The position numbers were made by a program, and so were the translations under genes. The notes under the pieces are model-generated. The model saw only the letters and a program-made list of their open reading frames with translations. It was not told the DNA's origin and did no database searches. DNA of 64,000 bases from positions 282,001-346,000 of the forward strand of contig NZ_JAQIIO010000001.1 in assembly GCF_027891095.1 (NCBI RefSeq), in the 5' to 3' direction. Below are positions 45,323 to 54,692 of this stretch, one piece after another (positions within the stretch are counted from its first letter, which is position 1; each line of letters starts with the position of its first letter). The stretch is from Aliiroseovarius salicola (GTDB taxonomy: Bacteria > Pseudomonadota > Alphaproteobacteria > Rhodobacterales > Rhodobacteraceae).

Positions 45323-46492
45323 ATGAACAAGAGAGTTTTCAAGCACAGCCATTACGATGCCGTCATTATCGGTGCCCGCTGCGCAGGGGCCGCGACCTGC
45401 ATCGAACTGGCGCGCGCCGGTGCGCGGGTGCTGCTGATAGATCGTGACGAACCCGGAAATGACACTTTGTCCACCCACGCGTTGATGCGTCCGGCGATTA
45501 GCCTTCTGAATGATTGGGGCGTGCTGCCCGATATCGAAAAGGCAAAAACGCCTTTGGTTAGTGTCACCAATTTTCACTACGGGGCCGAAAAGATATCGGT
45601 GGATATCAAGCCAGACGGTGCCATTAAGGGATTTTACGCTCCACGACGAGGCATTCTTGACCGGTTGCTTGCCGACAAGGCAGTTGCCTTTGGGGCCGAG
45701 TTACACACCGGAGTAAGCTTCCAGTCCGCCAGCAAGGATAGCCAAGGCCGTGTGTGCGGAGCGCATTTGGTCACCGCAGACGGACGGCAAATGTCGGTAT
45801 CCTGCAATGTCTTGATCGGGGCGGATGGTCGTCAGTCTACTGTGGCCAGCGCGGTCGGTGCCGCGACACAAGTCGAAGGGCAGGAACGTTCTGCCGTCGT
45901 CTACGGGTACTTCGACGAAATTCCCAACGACGGCTACCGCTGGTTCTTTGGGCGTGACAGTTACTCCGGTGCAATTCCGACAAACGCAGGCGCTCACTGT
46001 GTCTTTGCAGCGGTGCACCGGGACGCTTTCAAGGACCGGTTCGGTCCAGATCCGCTTGCTGGGATGCAGTCAGTGGTTGCCGAATGCGATCCAGATCTTG
46101 CCCAGCATCTGCAGCGCGGCTCAACCGATGGTCGATTGCGCCGCTTTGGCGGGGCACCAAGCCATATGCGGGACTGCGCTGGGCCGGGATGGGCGCTTGT
46201 TGGCGACGCCGGGTATTTCAAAGATCCGGCAACGGCTCATGGCATAACGGATGCCTTCCTTGATGCGCATCGCTTGGCACGGGCACTCGGCAGCAATCCT
46301 TCCTACCCATTGGCGTATCAACTCCAACGCAACGCCCAAAGTAGGCGGCTATTCGACATCACACAAAAAGTTGCCACGCTGAACTGGAACCATTCGTCGC
46401 TGAAGGCTCTGCACCGTGACCTCAACCTTTGCATGAAGGCGGAATACGCCGAATTGCGCGGTCCAAATGCCGACGCCGCCCAAGCTGCATAA
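45323..46492 (+). CDS. FAD-dependent oxidoreductase (geranylgeranyl reductase/PHBH-like)
   Basis: A 389-residue flavoprotein with FAD-binding segments YDAVIIGARCAGAATCIEL and GWALVGDAGYFKDPATAHG then ITDAF. The second motif with GD..... P..G.G is typical of PHBH/geranylgeranyl-reductase folds, and the whole sequence resembles the latter more than aromatic hydroxylases. AAGGAG lies before the ATG. It sits between the monooxygenase-like gene and cysK-grx with 11-12 base spacers, so all three must be co-translated. Confidence 0.85.
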   Translation: MNKRVFKHSHYDAVIIGARCAGAATCIELARAGARVLLIDRDEPGNDTLSTHALMRPAISLLNDWGVLPDIEKAKTPLVSVTNFHYGAEKISVDIKPDGAIKGFYAPRRGILDRLLADKAVAFGAELHTGVSFQSASKDSQGRVCGAHLVTADGRQMSVSCNVLIGADGRQSTVASAVGAATQVEGQERSAVVYGYFDEIPNDGYRWFFGRDSYSGAIPTNAGAHCVFAAVHRDAFKDRFGPDPLAGMQSVVAECDPDLAQHLQRGSTDGRLRRFGGAPSHMRDCAGPGWALVGDAGYFKDPATAHGITDAFLDAHRLARALGSNPSYPLAYQLQRNAQSRRLFDITQKVATLNWNHSSLKALHRDLNLCMKAEYAELRGPNADAAQAA

Positions 46493-46503
46493 AGGAGAAG
46501 AAC

Positions 46504-48072
46504 ATGAACATTCTGGCACCTCTCAATTCCCTTCACAGTGATGTACGTCAACTGCTGTCCGAACCAGATCATACGCGCGACCGCCGCGGCTTCGGGCCCA
46601 GGGCATCCATCCTTGATACAGTCGGTGATACGCCGGTGGTCAGGCTCAACAACATCGGACCGGCCGATGTGGAGATTTTTGCCAAGCTTGAAAGCTTCAA
46701 CCCGCTTGGATCAGTCAAAGACCGCGCAGCGCTTGGTATTATCGAGGCCGCAGAAAGATCCGGTGCTCTCAAACCCGGTCAGACCGTGGTCGAAGCAACG
46801 TCGGGCAATACGGGCATCAGTCTGGCAATGGTCTGCGCTCAGAAAGGGTATCCGCTTGTCATCGTGATGGCCGAGAATTTCTCGGTCGAGCGGCGTAAAC
46901 TGATGCGGTTCCTTGGGGCCAAGGTTGTTCTGACCCCGGCCTCAGAAAAGGGCAGTGGCATGTTGTCCAAGGCAGAAGAACTGGCCAGAACCCATGGCTG
47001 GTTTCTGAGCCGCCAGTTTGAAAACGCCGCAAATGCAAAAGTTCACGCTGAAACGACAGCCCGGGAAATTCTGGCTGACTTTGAAGAGACCGGTCTTGAT
47101 TACTGGGTGACGGGCTTCGGGACCGGGGGCACTTTGCAGGGGGTGGCGCGCATCCTCAAACAGCAATCCCCCGAAACGCGGATCATCGTGGCTGAACCGG
47201 ACAACGCGCAGATACTCGCCAGCGACACCCTGCAGCTTGAACCTGGCCAAAGCCACCCGCGCTTTCGTCCCCATCTTATGCAGGGCTGGTCACCGGATTT
47301 TGTCGCGCCATTGGCTTATGAGGCGTTGGCCGACGGCCTGATCGACGATTTCGCACCTGTTTCGGGTAAGGACGCATTGCGCTTGGCAAAAGAGCTGGCG
47401 GTGCGCGAGGGCATTCTTGCTGGAATCAGCAGTGGTGCAACTCTGGCCGCTGCTTTGAAGATCGCCGAAAGCGCTCCTGCAGGTTCTAGGATACTGGCCA
47501 TGATCCCCGACACCGGGGAGCGCTATCTATCGACGCCGTTGTTCGAAGACATCGCCGAAGACATGTCTGTTGACGAATTGGCGATATCGGCCTCCTCGCC
47601 CGGATTTCGCTTTGGTCAGCCACAAGCATCAGCACCTTCGGCGTCCGCGCCCACTGCAGCGGCACCAGAGGTCGACGAGAGAGCCAAGGCTTTCGTTGAA
47701 GAAGCAGTTCGCGACACCAAAGAGCCGGTTGTCATATTTGCGCTGGAATGGTGCGAATTCTGCTGGTCGGTGCGCAAGCTGTTTGCAGCCGCAGGTATCA
47801 GCTACAGATCGGTCGATCTGGACTCCGTGGAGTTCTCTGGCGGAACGGAATTTGCATCCAAAGTGCGCGCGGCACTGCTTGTGAAGACCGGCAGCCTGAC
47901 AATTCCCCAGATTTTCGTCAACGGCACACATATCGGCGGCGCAACCGAGACGTTCGACGCAATCAACGACGGATCGCTTGCCGACAAGCTGAAACGGGTC
48001 GGTGTAGCAGTTCGCCATGACGACATCGGCGACGCCTACAGCTTCCTGCCCAAATGGCTTCATCCCCGATAG
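46504..48072 (+). CDS. Cysteine synthase-glutaredoxin fusion protein
   Basis: A 522-residue two-domain protein. Residues about 32-360 form a fold-type II PLP O-acetylserine sulfhydrylase: K72 (NPLGSVKDRAAL) is the PLP lysine, SGNTG (100-104) binds the substrate, and GTGGTLQG binds the phosphate. A Pro/Ala/Ser linker (about 378-396) leads to a glutaredoxin domain (about 400-500) with CxxC at C417-E-F-C420, TIPQIFVNG and HIGGATE. The usual CPYC is CEFC, which should change its redox potential. The ATG at 46504 follows AAAGGAGAAGAAC. It may form a thiol product or supply sulfur, then process it in one polypeptide. Confidence 0.92.
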   Translation: MNILAPLNSLHSDVRQLLSEPDHTRDRRGFGPRASILDTVGDTPVVRLNNIGPADVEIFAKLESFNPLGSVKDRAALGIIEAAERSGALKPGQTVVEATSGNTGISLAMVCAQKGYPLVIVMAENFSVERRKLMRFLGAKVVLTPASEKGSGMLSKAEELARTHGWFLSRQFENAANAKVHAETTAREILADFEETGLDYWVTGFGTGGTLQGVARILKQQSPETRIIVAEPDNAQILASDTLQLEPGQSHPRFRPHLMQGWSPDFVAPLAYEALADGLIDDFAPVSGKDALRLAKELAVREGILAGISSGATLAAALKIAESAPAGSRILAMIPDTGERYLSTPLFEDIAEDMSVDELAISASSPGFRFGQPQASAPSASAPTAAAPEVDERAKAFVEEAVRDTKEPVVIFALEWCEFCWSVRKLFAAAGISYRSVDLDSVEFSGGTEFASKVRAALLVKTGSLTIPQIFVNGTHIGGATETFDAINDGSLADKLKRVGVAVRHDDIGDAYSFLPKWLHPR

Positions 48073-48122
48073 CGCTAAGGACCATCAAATCATTGACACT
48101 AGATCACGAAAGGATCGAACAA

Positions 48123-49079
48123 ATGTCTCTTCTTCACTGGGCCTTGATTGCCATGATCGGAACGATTTTTGGCGCATCGTTTGCTTTAAATGAGGTGCTT
48201 CTGGATGAGTTCGGCCCTCTCTCCATTTCAATGCTGCGGGTTTGTGTGGGCGCAGTGGGCTGCTGGGCTTGGGCAATCGCGTCTCGTAAACCAATGCGTT
48301 TGGATCTCAGCACGTTAATTGCGGTGGTTGCATTTGGATTCTTCCAATTTGCTATGCCTTTTGCAGTCTTGCCACTTGCACAGGGTCAGATCACATCCTC
48401 GGTCGCAGGAATTGCCAATGCAATGACCCCAGTTATGGTGGTGATCGTATCGCACTTCTGGATCGGCGGAGAAAAGGCAACGCTTCGGAAATCAATCGGG
48501 GTTGGTCTCGGGATGGTGGGAACCGTTATTCTGATGACTGGCGGCCCTGAGATCGGGATATCCGATTGGCGGTTCGCCCTGTTAGCAATGACCGCCCCGC
48601 TCAGCTATGCGGTCGGGTTGAACATAGTCACCAAGCTAAAATCGATCGATCCCGTCGTCACAACCACATGGGCGATGACGGGAGGTGCGTTCCTTATAAC
48701 ACCGTTTGCTCTTGTCACTGACGGCGTGCCCCACGCAACAGATCCGAGTGTCCTGAACAGCGTGGCTTTTTTTGGGATCGGCCTGACGACGCTACCATTT
48801 CTGATGATGTTCACAATTTTACCCCGCGTCGGGGCAACCAACCTATCTTTGGTGACGTTCGTCGCGCCGGTATCTGCGATTACAATAGGTGCCTTTGCCC
48901 TGCACGAGCCCACTGGCACCTCGCAATTTGCTGGCCTCACACTGATCTTGCTAGCGCTTGTCACTCTTGATGGCCGTCTGCTCGGAAGGCTATCCAGATT
49001 GGGGAAGTCAAGGCTTGCAACAAGGTCGTTTAGACAGGCCCCACCAAAGCGTCATCACCGCCCATTCGCGGAAAACTGA
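48123..49079 (+). CDS. EamA/DMT-type transporter
   Basis: A 318-residue inner membrane protein with about ten hydrophobic helices in two EamA halves (LLHWALIAMIGTIFGASFAL, then GMVGTVILMTGGPEIGIS and LTLILLALVTLDGRLLG). DMT transporters of this size export metabolites such as amino acids, cysteine pathway compounds and drugs. AAAGGATC lies 8 bases before the ATG, 50 bases after the fusion gene, so it is probably the exporter of that operon. The basic C-terminal tail after residue 300 is unusual. Confidence 0.87.
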   Translation: MSLLHWALIAMIGTIFGASFALNEVLLDEFGPLSISMLRVCVGAVGCWAWAIASRKPMRLDLSTLIAVVAFGFFQFAMPFAVLPLAQGQITSSVAGIANAMTPVMVVIVSHFWIGGEKATLRKSIGVGLGMVGTVILMTGGPEIGISDWRFALLAMTAPLSYAVGLNIVTKLKSIDPVVTTTWAMTGGAFLITPFALVTDGVPHATDPSVLNSVAFFGIGLTTLPFLMMFTILPRVGATNLSLVTFVAPVSAITIGAFALHEPTGTSQFAGLTLILLALVTLDGRLLGRLSRLGKSRLATRSFRQAPPKRHHRPFAEN

Positions 49080-49122
49080 AAACTGAGTAAGCGTGGTCCA
49101 GCATACCCATGGGCCGTGCACA

Positions 49123-49978
49123 GGGTTTTGTCAGAGGAAATCGCTTGAGACGGGCAAGGCGCTAATCTAGCGTTCAGCCATGCCCAAACCACCACCTTTC
49201 TGCTAATTTAAAACCAGCCCTGAGATCATCCGCCTTGCGGTGACGCTCTACGTGCGCTTTCCACTTTCCCTACGCAACGTTGAAGATCTTCTCCACGAGC
49301 GCGGTGTCGATGTAAGCCACGAAACTATCCGCTTTTGGTGAAACCGGTTTGGTCCATTGTTTGCCTCTGAAGTCCGGAAACAACGGATCTAACAACTCCG
49401 CACTTTCTCACGATGGCAGTGGCGCCTGGATGATGGCGTTGCCCGGAAGAGCATGCGTGCATGTTCGAGAGGGTGTTCGTGAAGATCAATGGAGAACGGC
49501 ACTACCTCTGGCGTGCTGTGGATCACGAAGGAGAGATCCTAGAAAGTTATGTCACGAAGCGCCGAGACAAGCGCGCAGCCCTTGAGTTTCTGAAAAATTC
49601 GATGAAACGATACGGCGACCCAAGTTGATCGTAACAGATCGTCTTCGATCTTATGGGGCCGCTATGCGGGAGATTGGCAATGCTGACAAGCAGGCAACCG
49701 GCCGCTATCTGAACAACCGGATTGAGAATTCGCACCTCCCCTTCCGACGACGAGAACGAGCCATGTCACGCTTTCGCCGCATACGAAGTCTGCAGAAATT
49801 CATCTCCGTCCATGCCTCCGTATTCAACCACTTCAATCAGGATCGCAACCTATCGAAACGTGAACATTTCAAGCTCAACCGAACCGTCGCTCTTGCCGAG
49901 TGGCGCGGTCTTTGTGTGGCATAAAGGGCAGTGATGCTGTCCAAGCTGACACTAGTTCGAATTCGTCTGACAGCACCG
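49123..49978 (+). mobile_element. Decayed IS6-family insertion sequence
   Basis: Terminal inverted repeats of 21 bases lie at 49123-49143 and 49958-49978, identical at 16 of 21 positions, sharing the core TGTCAGA and GAA..TCG. The 856-base length fits IS6. The transposase between them is broken. No 8-base target duplication could be found at the ends. Confidence 0.82.
49180..49924 (+). pseudogene. IS6-family transposase, multiply disrupted
   Basis: The protein can be followed piecewise: FKTSPEIIRLAVTLYVRFPL, VDVSHETIRFW then stop TGA where W is expected, VFVKINGERHYLWRAVDHEG, ESYVTKRRDKRAALEFLKNS, LIVTDRLRSYGAAMREIG and NNRIENSHLPFRRRERAMSR. Stops at the eighth codon after the start (TAA), at FW-TGA and in RI-TAA, plus frameshifts near 49460 and 49622, show it is inactive. 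The DDE residues are in the KIN.., VTD and E of ENSH.. context of IS6 transposases. Confidence 0.88.
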
Positions 49979-50362
49979 CCACTTTACCCTAAATAGCGAT
50001 AAAGCTCAGGCGGCTTGACAGGCTAAACTTCCTTGCTTTCTTGGGGTTGGCTTTGCTTCCGTTGATTGGGGTGTGAAGTCGACTTGCAGATTGAATTCCC
50101 ATTGCCACCCAAAGCTGTTCGAAACTGGGGTGCCTGTGACCGGCATTGCCAGGTTGTTTCATAGCCGGATTCGGTCATTCGAACTTGGTACATCTGATCG
50201 ACGCCACAGTCACCGCTGACACGACAGAACTACTGGCTAAGCCGACATTCGGCCTCGTGCAGCGAAATAGCGCTTCGTCCGCGCAGCCGACATTGGGGCA
50301 GAAATACACGACAATTGAATCACAATTACCATTTGGTCGGCATTGATTGCTTCAGAGAACCA
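49979..50362. other. Gene-free spacer between IS remnant and glpK
   Basis: No gene is supported. A frame at 50146-50346 has no ribosome-binding site and no recognisable domain. It contains CCGACATTCGGC and CCGACATTGGGG as near copies of a short word, but no clear terminator for glpK on the minus strand. Confidence 0.4.
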
Positions 50363-51853
50363 TCAAACCGCCAATGTGGCTGAAACCGCGCGTTTCCAGC
50401 GGGCGTATTTCTCGTCACGATCAGCGTCAGCCATATCTGGTGCAAAGCGGCGATCAAGGTTCCAGTTCTTCGCAAAGCCCTGCTGATCCGGGTAGATCCC
50501 GGCTTTCATCCCGGCAAGCCACGCCGCGCCCAGCGCAGTGGTTTCAAGCACATTGGGGCGATCAACTGGTGCGTCGATGATGTCGGACAGGAATTGCATG
50601 GTCCAGTCTGAGGCGCTCATTCCGCCATCGACGCGCAACACCTGCTCGCCCTCTCCTCCTGCGGCCCAGTCGGCTTGCATCGCCTCAAGCAGATCGCGGG
50701 TCTGGTAGCCCACACTTTCAAGCGCCGCGCGCGACAGTTCAGCCGCGCCCGAATTGCGGGTCAAACCATAGATCGCACCGCGGCATTCCGCGTTCCAATA
50801 GGGTGCGCCAAGGCCGACAAATGCCGGGACCAGAACCACATCTTGCGCCGGGTCTGCGGCCTCAGCCAAGGCTTGTGTCTCGCCTGCGTTCTCAATCAAC
50901 TTCACCCCGTCACGCAGCCATTGCACCACGGCTCCAGCCACAAAGATTGAGCCTTCAAGCGCATAGGTCGGCTTGCCATCAAGCTGATAGGCGATAGTGG
51001 TGAGCAACCGGTTTTGCGACCGCACTGGGGCATCGCCTGTGTTCAGAAGCGCAAAGCAGCCGGTGCCATAGGTCGATTTCATCATGCCGGGTTCAAAACA
51101 GGCCTGCCCGACCGAGGCCGCCTGCTGGTCACCTGCCACACCAAGGATCGGGACTTCGCGCCCCAGAAGATCGGCACCGGCCCGTCCGAAATCATCAGCA
51201 CTGTCCTTGACCTCGGGCAGCATCCCCAGGGGGATATTGAGCAGATCACAGATGGTCTGGCTCCAACGCCCTTTGCGAATATCATAAAGCAGGGTGCGGG
51301 CAGCGTTGGTGGCATCGGTTGCGTGCACCTTGCCACCGGTCAGCTTCCAGATCAGGTAACAATCCACGGTGCCAAACAGAAGCTCGCCTGCCTCGGCCCG
51401 GGCGCGGACACCATCTACATTGTCGAGGATCCAAGCCAGTTTGGTGCCGGAGAAATAGGGGTCGAGCAGCAGACCAGTACGATCCGTGACCATCTCTTCG
51501 TGACCTGCGTCACGCAACACCTGACAGGTTGCGGCGGTGCGGCGGTCTTGCCAGACAATGGCATTGTACACAGGCGCGCCGGAGCTCTTATCCCAAACAA
51601 TGGTGGTTTCACGCTGATTGGTGATGCCAATGGCGGTGATCTTAGCCACATCCACCCCAGATTTTTCCGTTGCCTCTTGGCAGGTGCGTACCGTGGTGTT
51701 CCACAGGTCTGACGGATCATGCTCGACCCAACCGGAGGCAGGATAGTGTTGCGCGAACTCTTCCTGCGCAACCGACACAATCTTCATTTCTGCATCAAAC
51801 AGGATGGCGCGGGATGAGGTTGTACCCTGATCAATGGCGAGAATATGTGTCAT
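50363..51853 (-). CDS. glpK: Glycerol kinase
   Basis: An FGGY-family kinase of 496 residues that makes sn-glycerol 3-phosphate from glycerol and ATP. Signatures are [15 protein letters not shown] at the start, [19 protein letters not shown], and [16 protein letters not shown]. Length and order match GlpK. It is 63 bases downstream of glpD on the same strand, so both form one operon for glycerol use. Confidence 0.97.
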   Translation of the reverse strand: MTHILAIDQGTTSSRAILFDAEMKIVSVAQEEFAQHYPASGWVEHDPSDLWNTTVRTCQEATEKSGVDVAKITAIGITNQRETTIVWDKSSGAPVYNAIVWQDRRTAATCQVLRDAGHEEMVTDRTGLLLDPYFSGTKLAWILDNVDGVRARAEAGELLFGTVDCYLIWKLTGGKVHATDATNAARTLLYDIRKGRWSQTICDLLNIPLGMLPEVKDSADDFGRAGADLLGREVPILGVAGDQQAASVGQACFEPGMMKSTYGTGCFALLNTGDAPVRSQNRLLTTIAYQLDGKPTYALEGSIFVAGAVVQWLRDGVKLIENAGETQALAEAADPAQDVVLVPAFVGLGAPYWNAECRGAIYGLTRNSGAAELSRAALESVGYQTRDLLEAMQADWAAGGEGEQVLRVDGGMSASDWTMQFLSDIIDAPVDRPNVLETTALGAAWLAGMKAGIYPDQQGFAKNWNLDRRFAPDMADADRDEKYARWKRAVSATLAV

Positions 51854-51916
51854 GCAGTCCCCCGATAATATTGAGATATCTGATCTCTATATTGAATTGC
51901 GTCAGATCCGAAGCCC

Positions 51917-53521
51917 TCATTGTGCCCGAATGACCTCAGCGGCACGCGCACGCATCCATTCATCCAGCGCAGCGATTTGTTCTTTGCTCATGCGCAGGCC
52001 CAATTTGTTGCGGCGCCAGACAATGTCTTCGGCCCTGCGGGAAAATTCGCTGTCCATCAGCCACTCCACTTCACGAGCGCTTAGCGTTACCCCGAAATCT
52101 TCACCAAGGTCAGACACGTCTTTCGCATCCCCAAGTACAGTCCAGGCATCGGTCCCATAGGCTCGGATCAAGCGTTTGGCCCAACGACCCGTGAGGAAAA
52201 GATAGTCACCCTTCAGGCGTCCGATCAATTCCTCGACCTGATCAACCGGAAAGTCTCCTCCGGGCAAAGGCACACCCGCCGTCCATTTTGGGGGCAGGTC
52301 AGGCAAATGCTTGGCGAGCTTTTCCATCGCGCTTTCCGCCAGTCGGCGGTAGGTGGTGATCTTGCCGCCAAAGACATTGAGCACCGGTGCGCCCTCGGCA
52401 TCATCCAGTTTCAGGACATAGTCCCGCGTGGCGGCGGTGGCACTGCTGGCCCCGTCATCATAAAGCGGGCGCACGCCGGAATAGGTCCAGACAACATCAG
52501 CGCGGGTGATCGTCTGTTTGAAATATTTCGACGCAAACGCACAGAGATAATCCTGCTCTTCTTCGGTGCAGACCGGAGAGGTCGACGGATCTGGATGATC
52601 CTGATCCGTGGTGCCTATCAAGGTGAAATCCGTTTCATAGGGGATCGCAAATATGATCCGCCCGTCTTCGCCTTGAAAGAAATAGCATTTGTCGTGATCA
52701 AACAGCCGCTTGGTCACGATATGGCTGCCGCGCACCAGTCGCACGCCTTCTGTTGAGGGGATGTGGATGCGCGATTGGATGATGTCGCCGACCCACGGGC
52801 CACCAGCGTTGACCAGCATCCGCGCGCGTGTCTGGCGAGTTGCGCCCGTATTTGCGTCGCGCAGGGTGATCTCCCAGAAATCCTCTTTGCGCGCGGCAGA
52901 CAGGACTTCGGTCCGTACGTGGATCCTTGCACCTCGCGCTTCGGCGTCACGGGCATTGAGCACCACAAGCCGGGCATCTTCGACCCAGCAATCGGAATAT
53001 TCAAACGCCTTCTGGAACCGATCCTGAAGCGGTGCCCCTTCAGGTGCGGTAACGAGATCAACCGAAGAGGTGCCGGGCAAGATTTTGCGCCCACCAAGGT
53101 GATCATAAAGAAAAAGCCCCGCCCGGATCAGCCAACCGGGGCGGCGGCCTTTCATCCATGGCATGAGATAGCTCAGAAAGCGCGAGACCGGAGTTTCGGC
53201 ATCGAAGCGCATGTCCTTGTGATAAGGCAGCACAAAACGCATCGGCCACGAGATATGGGGCATGGCGCGGAGCAGGGTTTCGCGCTCGACCAACGCCTCG
53301 CGGACCAATCGTACTTCGAGATATTCGAGATATCGCAACCCACCATGAAACAGCTTGGTTGACGCGGAAGACGTGGCAGACGCGAGGTCGTGTTTCTCGG
53401 CAAGCTCAACCGACAGGCCGCGCCCGGACGCATCACGGGCAATGCCGCAGCCATTGATCCCCCCTCCGATAATGAAGAGGTCGCACATTTCATGCGCAGG
53501 TGAGGGGTGCCGGGCGCTCAT
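51917..53521 (-). CDS. glpD: Glycerol-3-phosphate dehydrogenase (FAD-dependent, aerobic type)
   Basis: A membrane-associated flavoenzyme of 534 residues that oxidises glycerol 3-phosphate to dihydroxyacetone phosphate and passes electrons to quinone. The FAD motif is DLFIIGGGINGCGIARDASG; other family parts are TSSASTKLFHGGLRYLEY, GVRPLYDDGA and VFGGKITTYRRLAE. The start at 53521 (MSARHPSPAHEM) is the closest ATG before the FAD motif with a GGAA upstream; ATGs at 53539, 53551 and 53584 are possible. Confidence 0.95.
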   Translation of the reverse strand: MSARHPSPAHEMCDLFIIGGGINGCGIARDASGRGLSVELAEKHDLASATSSASTKLFHGGLRYLEYLEVRLVREALVERETLLRAMPHISWPMRFVLPYHKDMRFDAETPVSRFLSYLMPWMKGRRPGWLIRAGLFLYDHLGGRKILPGTSSVDLVTAPEGAPLQDRFQKAFEYSDCWVEDARLVVLNARDAEARGARIHVRTEVLSAARKEDFWEITLRDANTGATRQTRARMLVNAGGPWVGDIIQSRIHIPSTEGVRLVRGSHIVTKRLFDHDKCYFFQGEDGRIIFAIPYETDFTLIGTTDQDHPDPSTSPVCTEEEQDYLCAFASKYFKQTITRADVVWTYSGVRPLYDDGASSATAATRDYVLKLDDAEGAPVLNVFGGKITTYRRLAESAMEKLAKHLPDLPPKWTAGVPLPGGDFPVDQVEELIGRLKGDYLFLTGRWAKRLIRAYGTDAWTVLGDAKDVSDLGEDFGVTLSAREVEWLMDSEFSRRAEDIVWRRNKLGLRMSKEQIAALDEWMRARAAEVIRAQ

Positions 53522-53811
53522 CGCAGTTTCCAATTCCATCTGACATTGCATCGGTGCTTTCGTATTGCCGACACTTATGCTCAATTATGCGCGAATTTCC
53601 ACCCTTTTCACTCTTATTTTTTCGTTTTTGCGGAAAACCCGCATTTTCAGGGAGTTGTCACCCCCATCCATCGGGTATTTCCGCAGAAATTAAGACAAAC
53701 ATCTGCGCGATTGCAGGAATCAGACCTCACGGATCGCGCCATATTGGCAAACTTGAAAAAAAACGAACATTCGCGCAAAGTGGCGCGGAAGGCCCAGATC
53801 GGGGCCCATTG

Positions 53812-54606
53812 ATGAAAGCGTCGAACATGTCCCTCTCCTTCCGCCAATCCGACATTCTGGAGATCGCCCGCAGCGAAGGGCGCGTGACCGTGGATGGTCT
53901 GTCTGAGCGGTTTGGCGTAACCGTCCAGACCATTCGCCGCGATCTGAGCGAGTTGTCAGACGCTGGTAAGCTGGACCGGGTTCATGGTGGCGCGGTGTTG
54001 CGATCTGGTGTGACCAATATCGGGTATGAAGATCGTCGTGCATTGCAGGAAGAGGCCAAGACCCACATTGCACGGGCCTGCGCGGCAGACATCCCTGATG
54101 GCGCGTCAGTCTTCATTCATATCGGCACCACTGCCGAAGCTGTAGCCCGTGAATTGCTGTCCCATCGTAACCTTCTGGTTGTGACCAGCAATCTGAATGT
54201 GGCCAATATCCTGCTCGCCAATGAAGACTGCGAGGTCATTGTAGCGGGCGGGATCCTACGCCGATCTGACGGGGGGCTGGTTGGCAATCTGACGGTCAGC
54301 GCAATTGAGCAGTTCAAGTTTGACTATACGATCACCAGTTGCTCGGCCCTTGATGAGGCCGGAGACATGTTGGATTTTGACCTGCAGGAAGTGAATGTTA
54401 GCCGCAGCATCATCACCAGGGCACGTCAGGCGTTTCTGGTGGCAGATCAGACCAAGTTTCAGCGCAGCGCCCCGGCACGCATTGGATCTTTAGAACAGAT
54501 TCACAACTTTTACACCGATGCCCCCCTTTCCCCCGACCTGACAAGAAAGTGCCGGGAGTGGGACACGACGTTACGTATTTGCCCCGACTCCCCAGCGAAA
54601 CTGTGA
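53812..54606 (+). CDS. glpR: DeoR family transcriptional regulator, glycerol-3-phosphate type
   Basis: A 264-residue regulator. The N-terminal DeoR helix-turn-helix is ILEIARSEGRVTVDGLSERF then GVTVQTIRRDL; the C-terminal sugar-phosphate domain has FIHIGTTAEAVARELLSHRN and VIVAGGILRRSDGGLVG. It is divergent from glpD with a 290-base gap, so it very likely represses glpDK and itself in the absence of glycerol 3-phosphate. ATG at 53812 or 53827 could be the start. The operator was not located with confidence. Confidence 0.9.
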   Translation: MKASNMSLSFRQSDILEIARSEGRVTVDGLSERFGVTVQTIRRDLSELSDAGKLDRVHGGAVLRSGVTNIGYEDRRALQEEAKTHIARACAADIPDGASVFIHIGTTAEAVARELLSHRNLLVVTSNLNVANILLANEDCEVIVAGGILRRSDGGLVGNLTVSAIEQFKFDYTITSCSALDEAGDMLDFDLQEVNVSRSIITRARQAFLVADQTKFQRSAPARIGSLEQIHNFYTDAPLSPDLTRKCREWDTTLRICPDSPAKL

Positions 54607-54692
54607 TCGCCCAACCCTTTACGCAGACATGTCGTCACGCTTTAGTGGTGTGACACCCAAGTTTTTTTCTACCGCAAAGCACGGAGACCCAG

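Noticed and set aside
50146-50346. 66-codon frame between the IS remnant and glpK
   Set aside because: No ribosome-binding site, no domain, and low-complexity neighbourhood.
32852-50362. Direct repeat of the tRNA-Pro 3' end as an attachment site
   Set aside because: I looked in the spacer before glpK and around the IS remnant and found no copy of the tRNA tail.
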